From a virus: DNA of 33,601 nt. The DNA is taken from positions 1-33,601 of IMG/VR virus record IMGVR_UViG_3300014720_000101. One strand, 5' to 3'. How positions within the stretch are numbered: position 1 is the stretch's first letter; each line of letters begins with the position of its first letter. Positions 7,889 to 15,728 of this stretch are shown here, piece after piece. The notes below the pieces were generated by a model. It had not been told where the DNA came from and did no database searches. It saw only the letters and a program-made list of their open reading frames with translations. The position numbers and the translations under genes are program-made.

Positions 7889-10800
7889 ATGGCTGAGCTT
7901 ACCTTCAAGAGTCCAGGTGTGAGCACGAGGGAGATAGACCTTAGTGGTCCTGCTAACGTCACGCCCCAGGGAATTCCCGCGGGAGTCGTTGGAACTGCGC
8001 AGAAGGGTCGTGCCTTCGTGCCAATCACTGTGGCAACCTACCAGGACTTCGTTGCCGAGTTTGGGGGAACTGATGGTGAGAAGTTCGGTCCACTTGCAAT
8101 GTACGAGTGGTTTCAGAATGCACGCGCAGGAACCTATGTGAGAGTGCTCGGTGTTGGAGACGGCCTCAAAAGGTCTTCCACAGGCAACAACAAGGGCAGT
8201 GTTAATTACTCTGGATTTGTTGTCGGTGAGAAGCAGGTGCAGGCGAGTGGAGACCTCGGCGCGAATCCTTACGTGGGTGCATACGCAGCAGGTCTTCAGG
8301 GCGCTCCGGGCCGCGCTTATTTCCTCGGAGCTTTCATGTCGGAGTCGGCAGGCTCCACAGTTTTCCAGGAATCTGGGATCGAGACCTCGAAGGCAATGCC
8401 TATCATACGCGCTGTTGTGATGGCAGCCTCAGGCGTCGTGCTGGGCCTCTCATCGTCCTTCTCGTCCAACAACTCTCCCTCGTCGATCTACATGGCATCA
8501 GGCTCCTTCGCATCGAGCGGAACAACAGGAATAACAGACGCAGGCTCGAACCACGGAACTGTTGTGACGACTGACGGAAGGTCTGATTTCGTGCTATTTG
8601 TGAACGGCCTCGTTCCAACAGCTCGATACAGCAACGTGATCACGGCGTCATTCGATCCTAAGTCTGCCCAGTACATCTCAAGGGTCCTTAACACAGATCC
8701 TCTCCGCATTGAGGAGGCGGGACACTATCTGTATGCGTCGTGGGATGTCTACCCTGCCCTCGCAACTGTCACAGCGTCAGGCCAGCAGACAGGTCCCGAG
8801 TCGGGCGCAGGCCTCACAGAAGCAGCTTTCATACTCACAGGAACGCAGACGTATAACTCTGGTACGACATCAATTCCCAATTATGAGAACTACAGGGACA
8901 GGTACCGCACTGCTTTCTCCCCCTTTGTAGTGTCACAGAAGTTCGGTGGCAAGAACAAGAACTTGTTCAGGGTCCACGCCCTAGACGACGGTGCCTCAGC
9001 AAATGACCTCTTTAAGATCACAGTTGAGAATATCGCTGCTTCAAGAAATGAGAATAGCCCCTACGGAACTTTCGATCTTCTTGTGCGTGACTTCTACGAC
9101 ACTGATGAGGATCCTATTGTTCTCGAGTCCTTTAAGGCGCTCACTCTCGATCCATCGTCCGATCGGTACATTGCGAGAATCGTGGGTGACCAGCACATCT
9201 ACTTCGACTTCGATCAGCGCCTCGGAGCGCAGAAGCTTCGTGTAGAGGGATCCTACCCAAATGTGTCTAAGTACATTAGAGTCGAGATGGACGCGGACGT
9301 CGAGAGGGTCTCAATAGACAGCTCAGCGCTCCCAGTCGGATTCCGCGGTCCCTACTTCCTCCTCACGTCGGGCACGAACGCCGCAGGAAATGCTGCTCTT
9401 CACGGATTCACCACGGGGTCATCGGGCATCACAAACGCGAAGCTCCAGGCTGCGCAGACGCCACCGATTCCCTTCCGCGGAAATGTTGCGAAGGGCACAG
9501 GCCTCAACAAGAAGGCACTTGCAGCTCTCACATGGGGCGTTCAGTTCGAGATCAAGGACAGCGTGACAGATCCTAACGGCACTGCAGGCTCTGACTCATC
9601 GCGCTCAGCGTACACGAGGTACTTCCCACGGTTCCACACGGACTTCCGCAACGTCCACATTGGTGAGACTGTGGGCCTCGGCGACGACGGTGGCATGGTT
9701 CTCGACTCAGACGAGTTCCAGAACAGCCTCTTCACCCTTGAGAACGTGCAGGTGGTGACAGGATCCACAGACCGTCCCATTGAGACACGGTGGGCGGCTG
9801 CTTCCTACCGCAGGACCGCGGCGCTCGCCTCCACGCTCACGGACGCGGACGGCACGGCCTTCTCCTCCTCGGTCACACGGTTCCTAGATGCCTCCAAGGA
9901 CTTCGATCACATCCCAACGAGGAAGTACCTCAAGTTCTCATTCTTCGTCCAGGGCGGATTCAATGGAGACAACTTGTTTGACGGTCAGAAGAGCAAGTAC
10001 ACCGATATCGCTGTTCGCAGAGAGTTCGACAGCACAGCAGGTCAGGGCGGAATAGAGGGACCCACCCTCAACTCCTACCGCAAGGCGATCGACGTGATGG
10101 CAGAGAAGGCGGACGTAGACATCCAGCTACTCGCCGTCCCAGGCATCAGGCACTACTCGGTCACAGACTACGCTATCAACGCGGTTGAGAACAGGTTCGA
10201 CGCCTTGTTCATCATGGACATCGAGGAGAAGGATCAGGTGAACGCCTACGTGACAGGATCCGGTCAGCTCCCCTCGGTCTTTTACACTGTCAACAGGTTC
10301 GCTGACCGCAACATGGACACCAGCTTCGCGGCAGCCTACTACCCAGACGTCGTCGTCCAGGATCCCGCGACGCTCACAAACGTCGTCGTGCCGCCCACGG
10401 TTCCTGTCCTTGGAGCCTTCGCCCTGAACGACACAGTGGCACACCCCTGGTTCGCACCCGCAGGCTTCACCCGCGGCGCCCTTCCCCGGGTGCTGGAGTC
10501 ACAGGTGAAGCTGAACAGGTCCAACCTCGACGACCTCTACGAGGTCGACATCAACCCACTCACGAGCTTCCCAGACACCGACGGCGTCGTGGTCTTCGGC
10601 CAGAAGACGCTCCTCGCAGCGCAGAGCGCCCTCGACCGCGTGAACGTCCGCCGCCTCCTCATCGAGGTCCGACGCCGCGTCCGCCGCGTCGCCAACGCGA
10701 TCCTCTTCGAGCCTAACCGCGAGGAGACCCTCGCGCGTTTCTCCGCTGCAGTGAACCCCATCATGCAGCAGATCCAGTCGCAGCGCGGACTCGATCGGTA

Positions 10801-10945
10801 CAAGGTGCAGATCGACACCACCACGACAACACAGGCGGACGTTGAGAACAACACCATCCGCGGCAAGATCTACCTCCAGCCCACACGCAGCCTGGAGTTC
10901 GTCTCCCTCGACTTCGTGGTCACCAACCAGGGCGCGACGGTCTGA
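7889..10945 (+). CDS. 18: Tail sheath protein 2, gp18-like paralogue
   Basis: A 1018-residue second sheath protein. It shares with sheath 1 the N-terminal SPG...REIDLS and GIPAGVVGTA-KG-AFVP, FGP-A--E and RVLG-G segments, and the C-terminal PWFAPAGFTRGAL, VVVFGQKTL, ALDRVNVRRLLIEVRRR and PTRSLEFVSLDFVVTNQGA. The middle is highly diverged, consistent with different surface decoration. The start has AGGAG at 7876-7880. The last third (from about 9600) uses C/G-ending codons far more than the first half, an internal shift suggesting recombination or differing constraint. Either the sheath is a mixed polymer or one copy builds a special ring; which is not decidable here. A terminator follows. Confidence 0.92.
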   Translation: MAELTFKSPGVSTREIDLSGPANVTPQGIPAGVVGTAQKGRAFVPITVATYQDFVAEFGGTDGEKFGPLAMYEWFQNARAGTYVRVLGVGDGLKRSSTGNNKGSVNYSGFVVGEKQVQASGDLGANPYVGAYAAGLQGAPGRAYFLGAFMSESAGSTVFQESGIETSKAMPIIRAVVMAASGVVLGLSSSFSSNNSPSSIYMASGSFASSGTTGITDAGSNHGTVVTTDGRSDFVLFVNGLVPTARYSNVITASFDPKSAQYISRVLNTDPLRIEEAGHYLYASWDVYPALATVTASGQQTGPESGAGLTEAAFILTGTQTYNSGTTSIPNYENYRDRYRTAFSPFVVSQKFGGKNKNLFRVHALDDGASANDLFKITVENIAASRNENSPYGTFDLLVRDFYDTDEDPIVLESFKALTLDPSSDRYIARIVGDQHIYFDFDQRLGAQKLRVEGSYPNVSKYIRVEMDADVERVSIDSSALPVGFRGPYFLLTSGTNAAGNAALHGFTTGSSGITNAKLQAAQTPPIPFRGNVAKGTGLNKKALAALTWGVQFEIKDSVTDPNGTAGSDSSRSAYTRYFPRFHTDFRNVHIGETVGLGDDGGMVLDSDEFQNSLFTLENVQVVTGSTDRPIETRWAAASYRRTAALASTLTDADGTAFSSSVTRFLDASKDFDHIPTRKYLKFSFFVQGGFNGDNLFDGQKSKYTDIAVRREFDSTAGQGGIEGPTLNSYRKAIDVMAEKADVDIQLLAVPGIRHYSVTDYAINAVENRFDALFIMDIEEKDQVNAYVTGSGQLPSVFYTVNRFADRNMDTSFAAAYYPDVVVQDPATLTNVVVPPTVPVLGAFALNDTVAHPWFAPAGFTRGALPRVLESQVKLNRSNLDDLYEVDINPLTSFPDTDGVVVFGQKTLLAAQSALDRVNVRRLLIEVRRRVRRVANAILFEPNREETLARFSAAVNPIMQQIQSQRGLDRYKVQIDTTTTTQADVENNTIRGKIYLQPTRSLEFVSLDFVVTNQGATV

Positions 10946-10972
10946 TCGAAACTTAAATGCTTGATGTGAGAG

Positions 10973-10996
10973 AGGCACCGAATAGGTGCCTTTTTC
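10973..10996 (+). terminator. Rho-independent terminator after sheath 2
   Basis: The stem AGGCACC (10973-10979) pairs with GGTGCCT (10985-10991) around a 5-base loop, followed by TTTTTC. It ends the sheath transcript and separates it from the convergent minus-strand endonuclease gene, whose stop codon is at 11000-11002. Confidence 0.88.
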
Positions 10997-10999
10997 ATT

Positions 11000-12643
11000 T
11001 TAGACATCAACAGTTAGGACAAGATTAGGACAGCCCCAGATCTTCACAACGCCGTGCTGATCTGCTACTTGTTGCTCTGTTAGTCCTTGCTGTCTGTCAG
11101 CTCTGATCTTAAATCTATCAATTCTTACTCTTCCATCTGTCCACCAGAATCGATTGGGTGTCTGTGAAATGAGATCCCATCCAGCACTCAGGTAGCCCTT
11201 GCCTGTTCCCCATCTTGTGTCGACATAGGTCAAAAGTCCTACGAAACCCAGACTTCTTGCGTAGTCCTTTGCTGCTGCGGTGAGCTTGCTTAAGCCTCCG
11301 ACAATGTTCGTATCACACCTTGTGCTGTATCTTGCAATCTCTAATCGATTTGAGAATTTTTTGTGCAGAGGACGCCTAAGTGACATGCATGCCACAAGAT
11401 CGCCCAGTTCATTGATGAGGCCAAAGCACGCAGATGCCTTCACGTCACCATCGATGTGCGTCTCATTGAAGAATTTTTTTCTCTTCTGCGGATCAATGAC
11501 AACAGTCTTGCACTGTCTAGCGCCCATTGTTGATCTGCTGAGTCCTAACCTGTGTGCTATCATAGACTCACAAATGTCTCTTTTGTCCCGCCACTCGTCC
11601 TCAAATATGTGAATCAGATTGACACCGACTTCAGCACACAGTCTCGTCTTATTTGAGTGGTAATTTTTGCCCTTGAAGAGAGCACTGTGAAAATACAGCC
11701 CATTATACTCGATCGCAATCTTTTTAGGAGGGACATGAATGTCTAGCTCATAAGGACCGATGACAGACCTGTCGCAGACATATGTGGTTTCTCCCATTGA
11801 TCTAATAAATCTGTCAACTTCTATCTGCGCTCTAGAGCCGGCAGGAGAGCACGTAGAGCACCTGCCAGAGGAAGCCTCAATGAGACTTTTGATCTGAATG
11901 CTGTCGCACTGAACGCACTTAAACTTTAGGTTCTTAGTTCGATCCCTCACGTACTCATCCGGATCGCTTATAAGAACTAGTGATCCCTCAGCTGCAGACA
12001 ACCGATTTAGGACCTCTTCGTGCGAAAGTCTCTTAAGCGCGTCCAGTCGATCTCGAACATCACGACTCCTCATTGTCCGAGCTACCGACTGACTCATCAT
12101 GAGCACTCTCTCGTCCGACTCCTTAGTGAGGCCCTTCGCCCATGGTGAGTAGGATCCATCCTCATATCCCTCTATTAGCCGCTGTCGCTGGTCTGCCACT
12201 GATTTTGAAGTCTCGTGCGTAAGACCTTTATTCCACTGAGACCTCTCACCCGAGGCGAACTGAGCTGATACTGTCTCGCTCCTCGTCGCCGCCGCACGTC
12301 GCAGTGCATCCGATCCCTCCTTAGTAAGACCACGGGACCATCCCACTCTTCCCACGAGTTTTACCCTACGGGACTCAATAATCCGCTTTGCAGTATCCTC
12401 ATCGTGCACTGCGTATACTTTCCCGTTGTGGCCTGTGATGAATCGAGAATATCCCTTGCGCCACCCATAGAAAACTGTCTTCCGGCCGCATCCGCACTCA
12501 CACTCTGGTCGAACTCCGCTGAGAGTGAGTCGCACATACGCGTCCTCGATATCTTTGAATCCGTGAGATGTGAGGTGATCCTCAAACGGAGATGATCGGC
12601 CCGATGACCACTGGCAGACAGGACACACAAATCTCTTTCCCAT
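11000..12643 (-). CDS. Homing endonuclease 1: zinc finger, GLTKE repeats, Vsr/EDxHD-type nuclease, C-terminal GNAT-like domain
   Basis: A 547-residue free-standing homing endonuclease on the opposite strand to all neighbours. Residues 7-27 form a C2H2 finger (C7, C10, H23, H27), followed by CECGCG (48-53) and FITGHN (68-73). Three W-x-(R/K)-GLT-(K/H)-E repeats begin at W102, W137 and W168, probably DNA-binding elements. A CxxC...CxxC ribbon (243-265) leads into a nuclease core (about 270-351) with E275, YELDIHVPP (D301, H303), IAIEYNGLYFHS and LIHIFEDEW, typical of Vsr-like EDxHD enzymes of phages. The final 190 residues resemble a GNAT-type fold often joined to such nucleases. The ATG at 12643 is chosen because the finger begins there; an in-frame TTG lies at 12706. 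A good SD is not evident for either. Confidence 0.82.
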   Translation of the reverse strand: MGKRFVCPVCQWSSGRSSPFEDHLTSHGFKDIEDAYVRLTLSGVRPECECGCGRKTVFYGWRKGYSRFITGHNGKVYAVHDEDTAKRIIESRRVKLVGRVGWSRGLTKEGSDALRRAAATRSETVSAQFASGERSQWNKGLTHETSKSVADQRQRLIEGYEDGSYSPWAKGLTKESDERVLMMSQSVARTMRSRDVRDRLDALKRLSHEEVLNRLSAAEGSLVLISDPDEYVRDRTKNLKFKCVQCDSIQIKSLIEASSGRCSTCSPAGSRAQIEVDRFIRSMGETTYVCDRSVIGPYELDIHVPPKKIAIEYNGLYFHSALFKGKNYHSNKTRLCAEVGVNLIHIFEDEWRDKRDICESMIAHRLGLSRSTMGARQCKTVVIDPQKRKKFFNETHIDGDVKASACFGLINELGDLVACMSLRRPLHKKFSNRLEIARYSTRCDTNIVGGLSKLTAAAKDYARSLGFVGLLTYVDTRWGTGKGYLSAGWDLISQTPNRFWWTDGRVRIDRFKIRADRQQGLTEQQVADQHGVVKIWGCPNLVLTVDV

Positions 12644-12761
12644 AACCCTAATTATACTTCCACATTGTCCAATTACATCAAGCGCGCAGACTCCTGTGCA
12701 ATTCAATAATTAAAGTAGTGCCATCCAGATTGGGTGGAATTCTATAAATTAGGAGAAGAAA

Positions 12762-13250
12762 ATGGCAGATACGCTTTCAGTCTCAGAGATGCTACCAAAT
12801 AAATTCGAACCCAAGAGGAAGTTTCGGTGGGTCTTCGCCATCGAGGGCATCGACTCATTCCTCATGAAGACGGCCGCGCGGCCCACGATCAACACAGGTG
12901 AGGTCGAGGTGCCCTACCTGAACGCGACCCGCTACCTTGCAGGCAAGACCAAGTTCGACGCGGTCACCGTCACCCTGTACGATCCGATCGCTCCCTCCGG
13001 CGCGCAGCAGGTGATGGAGTGGGTGCGCACGCACTTCGAGTCAGTGTCAGGCCGCTCGGGCTACGCTGACTTCTACAAGCGTGACTGCCAGCTCAAGATG
13101 CTCGACCCCGTCGGCACGGTGGTTGAGCTCTGGGACCTGAAGGGCTGCTTCCTCACCGCAGCGCAGTTCGGCGACCTCGACTACGGCACAGAGGATCCCA
13201 CCGAGATCTCGCTCACGATCCGGTTTGACAATTGCGTTTTACAATTTTAG
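12762..13250 (+). CDS. 19: Tail tube protein, gp19-like
   Basis: A 162-residue T4 gp19-type tail tube subunit, whose hexamers form the inner channel for DNA passage. Features are KFRWVFAIEGIDSFLMKTAA, GEVEVPYLNATRYLAGKTKF, VTVTLYDPIAPSGAQQVMEW and the final TEDPTEISLTIRFDNCVLQF, all typical of the gp19/VgrG-like tube fold. Length is normal (T4: 163 aa). The start has AGGAG at 12751-12755. It lies between two homing endonuclease genes on opposite strands, so the sheath-tube junction, conserved in T4-like phages, has been invaded twice. Codons are strongly C/G-ending until the last few. The last codons are duplicated just downstream (repeat at 13227/13263). Confidence 0.93.
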   Translation: MADTLSVSEMLPNKFEPKRKFRWVFAIEGIDSFLMKTAARPTINTGEVEVPYLNATRYLAGKTKFDAVTVTLYDPIAPSGAQQVMEWVRTHFESVSGRSGYADFYKRDCQLKMLDPVGTVVELWDLKGCFLTAAQFGDLDYGTEDPTEISLTIRFDNCVLQF

Positions 13251-13281
13251 ACCTAATACTTCGACAATTGTGTTTTACAAT
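13227..13281 (+). repeat. Direct repeat of the tube gene 3' end
   Basis: GACAATTGCGTTTTACAAT (13227-13245), encoding the last codons of the tube gene, recurs as GACAATTGTGTTTTACAAT (13263-13281) with one mismatch, 36 bases downstream. The second copy abuts and partly enters the hairpin before homing endonuclease 2. It looks like a target-site or border duplication from endonuclease insertion. Confidence 0.75.
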
Positions 13282-13318
13282 CGCTCCTTGGAGGTTAAAA
13301 TACTTCCAAGGAGCGATT
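13279..13318 (+). promoter_or_regulatory. RBS-sequestering hairpin with AT-rich loop before homing endonuclease 2
   Basis: A 16-bp stem (13279-13294 with 13303-13318, one G-U pair) encloses the loop TTAAAATA (13295-13302). The right arm contains the Shine-Dalgarno AAGGAG (13308-13313) of the ATG at 13323, so a read-through transcript from the tube gene would hide it. The loop resembles the T4 late consensus TATAAATA; a transcript beginning a few bases downstream would lose the left arm and expose the SD. T4 regulates several homing endonuclease genes this way. No T-run follows, so it is not a terminator. Confidence 0.65.
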
Positions 13319-13322
13319 CATT

Positions 13323-14234
13323 ATGCAATGTCCCAAGTGCGATTATCAGTCTGACAGCCTAAACTCCCTTAGAATCCACGCTGCGAAGCAGCACAAGTTT
13401 CCATCCGAGGAACTATACCTCTCTGTAGTGTCTGGAGGTGTGAGAGGCACGTGCAAGTGCGGGTGCGGAGAGCCCACAGCATTCATGTCCCTTCAGAAGG
13501 GCTACAATGACTATATCCAGGGCCATGCATCCCGAGTGAACAACAACTGGGGCCACAATGATGCTGCTTTCCAGAAAAGTCTAGATACGCGACGAAAAAT
13601 GTGGGAGCGCGGCGATATCAAGGGATGGTGCACTGGTTTAACTAAAGAGGATCCAAGAGTTGCTGCTATAATTCATAAGATGAACACGCCTGAAAGAGCA
13701 GAAAAGATCTCTAAGTCCCTGTCTGGAAAGAAAAAGTCCGACGACCATAAAAAGAAGATTTCAGAGAATATGTCTGCTTACTGGTCAAGTGAGGTAAATA
13801 GAAGCAAGCAGAGCTTTAGACAGGCAGAGTGCATTAGAAATGGCATGTTGACAAAAGCAACACGTGTGCATGGATTCTACGAAAATCCTAGAAAGTCTTC
13901 GAGTGCTGTTTATTATCGTTCTCTTTTTGAGCTGAATGCTGTACTTCATCTTGAGAAGGATGAAAATGTTGCATCATACAAATTTGAACCGTTTAGAATT
14001 GAGTACACGCACGAAGAAAAAGTGCGGCACTACGTAGTTGATTGTTTGGTCGAGTATCACGATGGAAGAAAAGTAATCATCGAATTCAAACCGAATTGTC
14101 ATATTGGAGACGCTAAGAATCAGGCAAAGTTTAATGCTGCATCCGCATATGCGATCAGTGAAGGAATGACTTTTGAAGTGTGGTCTGAGAAGACGCACCC
14201 GTTTCTCTCCTCATCCATCCGTGACACCCCGTGA
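13323..14234 (+). CDS. Homing endonuclease 2: zinc finger, NUMOD3-like, PD-(D/E)XK nuclease
   Basis: A 303-residue homing endonuclease. Residues 3-24 are a C2H2 finger (C3, C6, H19, H24), followed by CKCGCG (44-49) and GYNDYIQGH (60-68), the same N-terminal DNA-recognition module as in endonuclease 1. A GLTKE motif is at 105-109 and a NUMOD3-like segment, GKKKSDDHKKKISENM, at 135-150. The nuclease is a different type: YRSLFELNAV (E203), YVVDCLVEY (D240) and IIEFKP (E254-x-K256) give a PD-(D/E)XK core like that of TnsA-type enzymes. The C-terminal half uses A/T-ending codons, unlike the flanking tail genes, supporting acquisition by transfer. Expression is likely controlled by the hairpin just upstream. 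Confidence 0.82.
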   Translation: MQCPKCDYQSDSLNSLRIHAAKQHKFPSEELYLSVVSGGVRGTCKCGCGEPTAFMSLQKGYNDYIQGHASRVNNNWGHNDAAFQKSLDTRRKMWERGDIKGWCTGLTKEDPRVAAIIHKMNTPERAEKISKSLSGKKKSDDHKKKISENMSAYWSSEVNRSKQSFRQAECIRNGMLTKATRVHGFYENPRKSSSAVYYRSLFELNAVLHLEKDENVASYKFEPFRIEYTHEEKVRHYVVDCLVEYHDGRKVIIEFKPNCHIGDAKNQAKFNAASAYAISEGMTFEVWSEKTHPFLSSSIRDTP

Positions 14235-14427
14235 CCCCCTGCGACACTCTCTCGCGCCGTCCAACCTTACACTCATCTCCCGCCCCGCACACACCGTCCT
14301 CATCCTGGTGATAGGGTCAATGACATGCATCCTCAAGGGCTGATCTGGCTTTCTCTCATTTGGAATCATATTTAGTTGCATCTAGCGCTCGATTGAGCAC
14401 TTGCAACAATTACAGAGAGGCATAGAC
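14235..14427 (+). other. Intergenic region, pyrimidine-rich, no gene seen
   Basis: This 193-base gap begins with a C/T-rich stretch (about 14220-14312) without open frames of note. Near its end GTTGCA (14375-14380) and GCTC (14387-14390) face GAGC (14395-14398) and TGCAAC (14402-14407), a possible weak two-part hairpin before the next gene. No clear promoter or terminator is present. Confidence 0.4.
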
Positions 14428-14754
14428 ATGAGAATCACAGCGGGACAGCTTCGTCGGATCATTCGTGAGGAGATCATTCGAGAGAGTGAGACAGGCCAGA
14501 GTGCAGAGCCCGCCGCTGATAGTACCCAAATTCAAGGGGGCGCTGCTTCATCACTAAAGCCATTGATGGGATTATTGGGAATGGATGACTCAAAACTCAG
14601 TCTTCTTGTTACTGCTCTAAAAGCAGGAGAAAAAAGATCAGCAGCACATAATGCAATACTTGCTACTGCCTTTGAAAAGTTAGTTGAGCTTGATCCGGCA
14701 CAAACAACTAGTGCAGCTTCGCTTCTTAAAAAAATCAAAACAGATGATAATTAA
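14428..14754 (+). CDS. Small unknown protein with LRRIIREE N-terminal motif
   Basis: A 108-residue protein of unknown function. It begins MRITAGQLRRIIREEIIRES, a basic-amphipathic helix motif of the form IT-x3-LR-x-(I/L)-(I/V)-RE, which also opens the protein encoded at 30209. The rest is a low-complexity linker (about 20-45) and a helical domain rich in Leu, Ala and Lys. The ATG at 14428 is preferred over the TTG at 14401 because GAGAGG (14415-14420) is correctly spaced. Third positions are A/T-rich, unlike the adjoining tail genes. It is followed by a terminator, so it may be a single-gene unit. Confidence 0.65.
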   Translation: MRITAGQLRRIIREEIIRESETGQSAEPAADSTQIQGGAASSLKPLMGLLGMDDSKLSLLVTALKAGEKRSAAHNAILATAFEKLVELDPAQTTSAASLLKKIKTDDN

Positions 14755-14778
14755 TTAGTCTCAATACATGCTCTAAAG

Positions 14779-14802
14779 CGGCGCTGAAAGGCGCCGTTTT
14801 TT
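14779..14802 (+). terminator. Rho-independent terminator
   Basis: An all-GC stem, CGGCGC (14779-14784) with GCGCCG (14791-14796), with a 6-base loop is followed by TTTTTT. It separates the small gene at 14428 from the gp26-like operon. Confidence 0.9.
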
Positions 14803-14861
14803 GTTTTACTGGTGCTGCTTAACTTTTACATTTATCCTGTTGTAACAACACAGGAGTCCAG

Positions 14862-15728
14862 ATGTCAGAAGAGGAACTTTCGAGAGCAGAGAAGAACGAG
14901 GTTTTCACCGCCGCTGATGCCGCCCGAGCCGGCTTCCAGGTGCGCAACGTCCTGAAGGACGACTTCAACTTTGAGATCCCAGTTGAGTCAGTGCCCCTGC
15001 CCTCCCTTGGTATTGTGTACGGCACTGACTCACCCCTCTTCAGGCAGGAGACGATTGACATCAAGGCGATGACGGCGAAGGAGGAGGACATCCTCACCTC
15101 TCGCGCCCTGATCAAGAAGGGCACCGTGATCTCTCACCTGCTCAAGTCATGCATCATCAACAAGCAGGTTGATCCGGATGAGATGCTCACGGGCGATCGG
15201 AATGCCATCATGACGGCGATCCGGATCACCGGCTACGGCGCGGACTACAACGTCGAGGTTGAGTGCCCCGCCTGCGGTGAGCGGTCCAAGCAGGCCTTCG
15301 ACCTCGCCGCGCTGCCGATCAAGCGGCTCACAGTGAGCCCGGTGGCGGAGGGCGCGAACCTGTTCGAGTTCGTCCTTCCCGTCTCCAAGAAGCGGATCCG
15401 ATTCAAGTTCCTCACAGGCGCGGACGAGGCGGAGCTCGCAGTCACGCAGGAGCGAAAGAAGAAGCAGGGCATGTCCGCTGACAACCTCGTCACCCAGCGC
15501 CTCATGTTCTCAATTCAGTCCATCGACGGCATCACCGATAAGTCCAAGATTGCTGCTTTCTGCAGGAGCATGCCAGCGCGCGACTCCCTCGACCTCCGGC
15601 GGCACATCGACGTCAACGAGCCTGGCGTTGAGATGAAGTCCTGGATGGACTGCCCCTCCTGCCTCGAGCACTCGGAAGTGAGGCTGCCAATTGGCGCCGC
15701 CTTCTTTTGGCCTGACTCCGACCGATAA
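14862..15728 (+). CDS. 26: Baseplate hub assembly protein, gp26-like
   Basis: A 288-residue protein of the T4 gp26 / T4 baseplate protein family, needed for hub assembly. After an acidic N-terminus it has VPLPSLGIVYG, then IDIKAMTAKEEDILTSRALIKKG and LLKSCIINK, the family signature ('LPS.G..Y...v.l..mt..eEdlLts'). CPACGE (about residues 133-138) and CPSCLEH (about 267-273) form a split zinc-binding pair. The start has AGGAG at 14852-14856. The 3' end overlaps the next frame by 38 bases in the +1 frame, an arrangement like tail assembly chaperone pairs made by frameshifting. It lies three genes before the tape measure, so a role as chaperone for hub or tape measure is consistent. Confidence 0.8.
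   Translation: MSEEELSRAEKNEVFTAADAARAGFQVRNVLKDDFNFEIPVESVPLPSLGIVYGTDSPLFRQETIDIKAMTAKEEDILTSRALIKKGTVISHLLKSCIINKQVDPDEMLTGDRNAIMTAIRITGYGADYNVEVECPACGERSKQAFDLAALPIKRLTVSPVAEGANLFEFVLPVSKKRIRFKFLTGADEAELAVTQERKKKQGMSADNLVTQRLMFSIQSIDGITDKSKIAAFCRSMPARDSLDLRRHIDVNEPGVEMKSWMDCPSCLEHSEVRLPIGAAFFWPDSDR

Noticed and set aside
10499-10978. Long minus-strand frame (159 codons) opposite sheath 2
   Set aside because: It is an antisense shadow of a C/G-rich coding region; its protein is Arg/Asp/Glu/Val biased with no family pattern or RBS.
12644-12706. N-terminal extension of endonuclease 1 from the TTG at 12706
   Set aside because: The conserved zinc finger starts at the ATG at 12643, as in endonuclease 2; the extension has no family resemblance, though an AGGAG nearby leaves some doubt.
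12743-12750. TATAAATT as a late promoter for the tail tube gene
   Set aside because: It is only 11 bases from the ATG; transcription would begin within or after the AGGAG, leaving no usable leader.
13279-13318. Hairpin as terminator of the tail tube gene
   Set aside because: No T-run follows on either strand, and the right arm contains the SD of the next gene.
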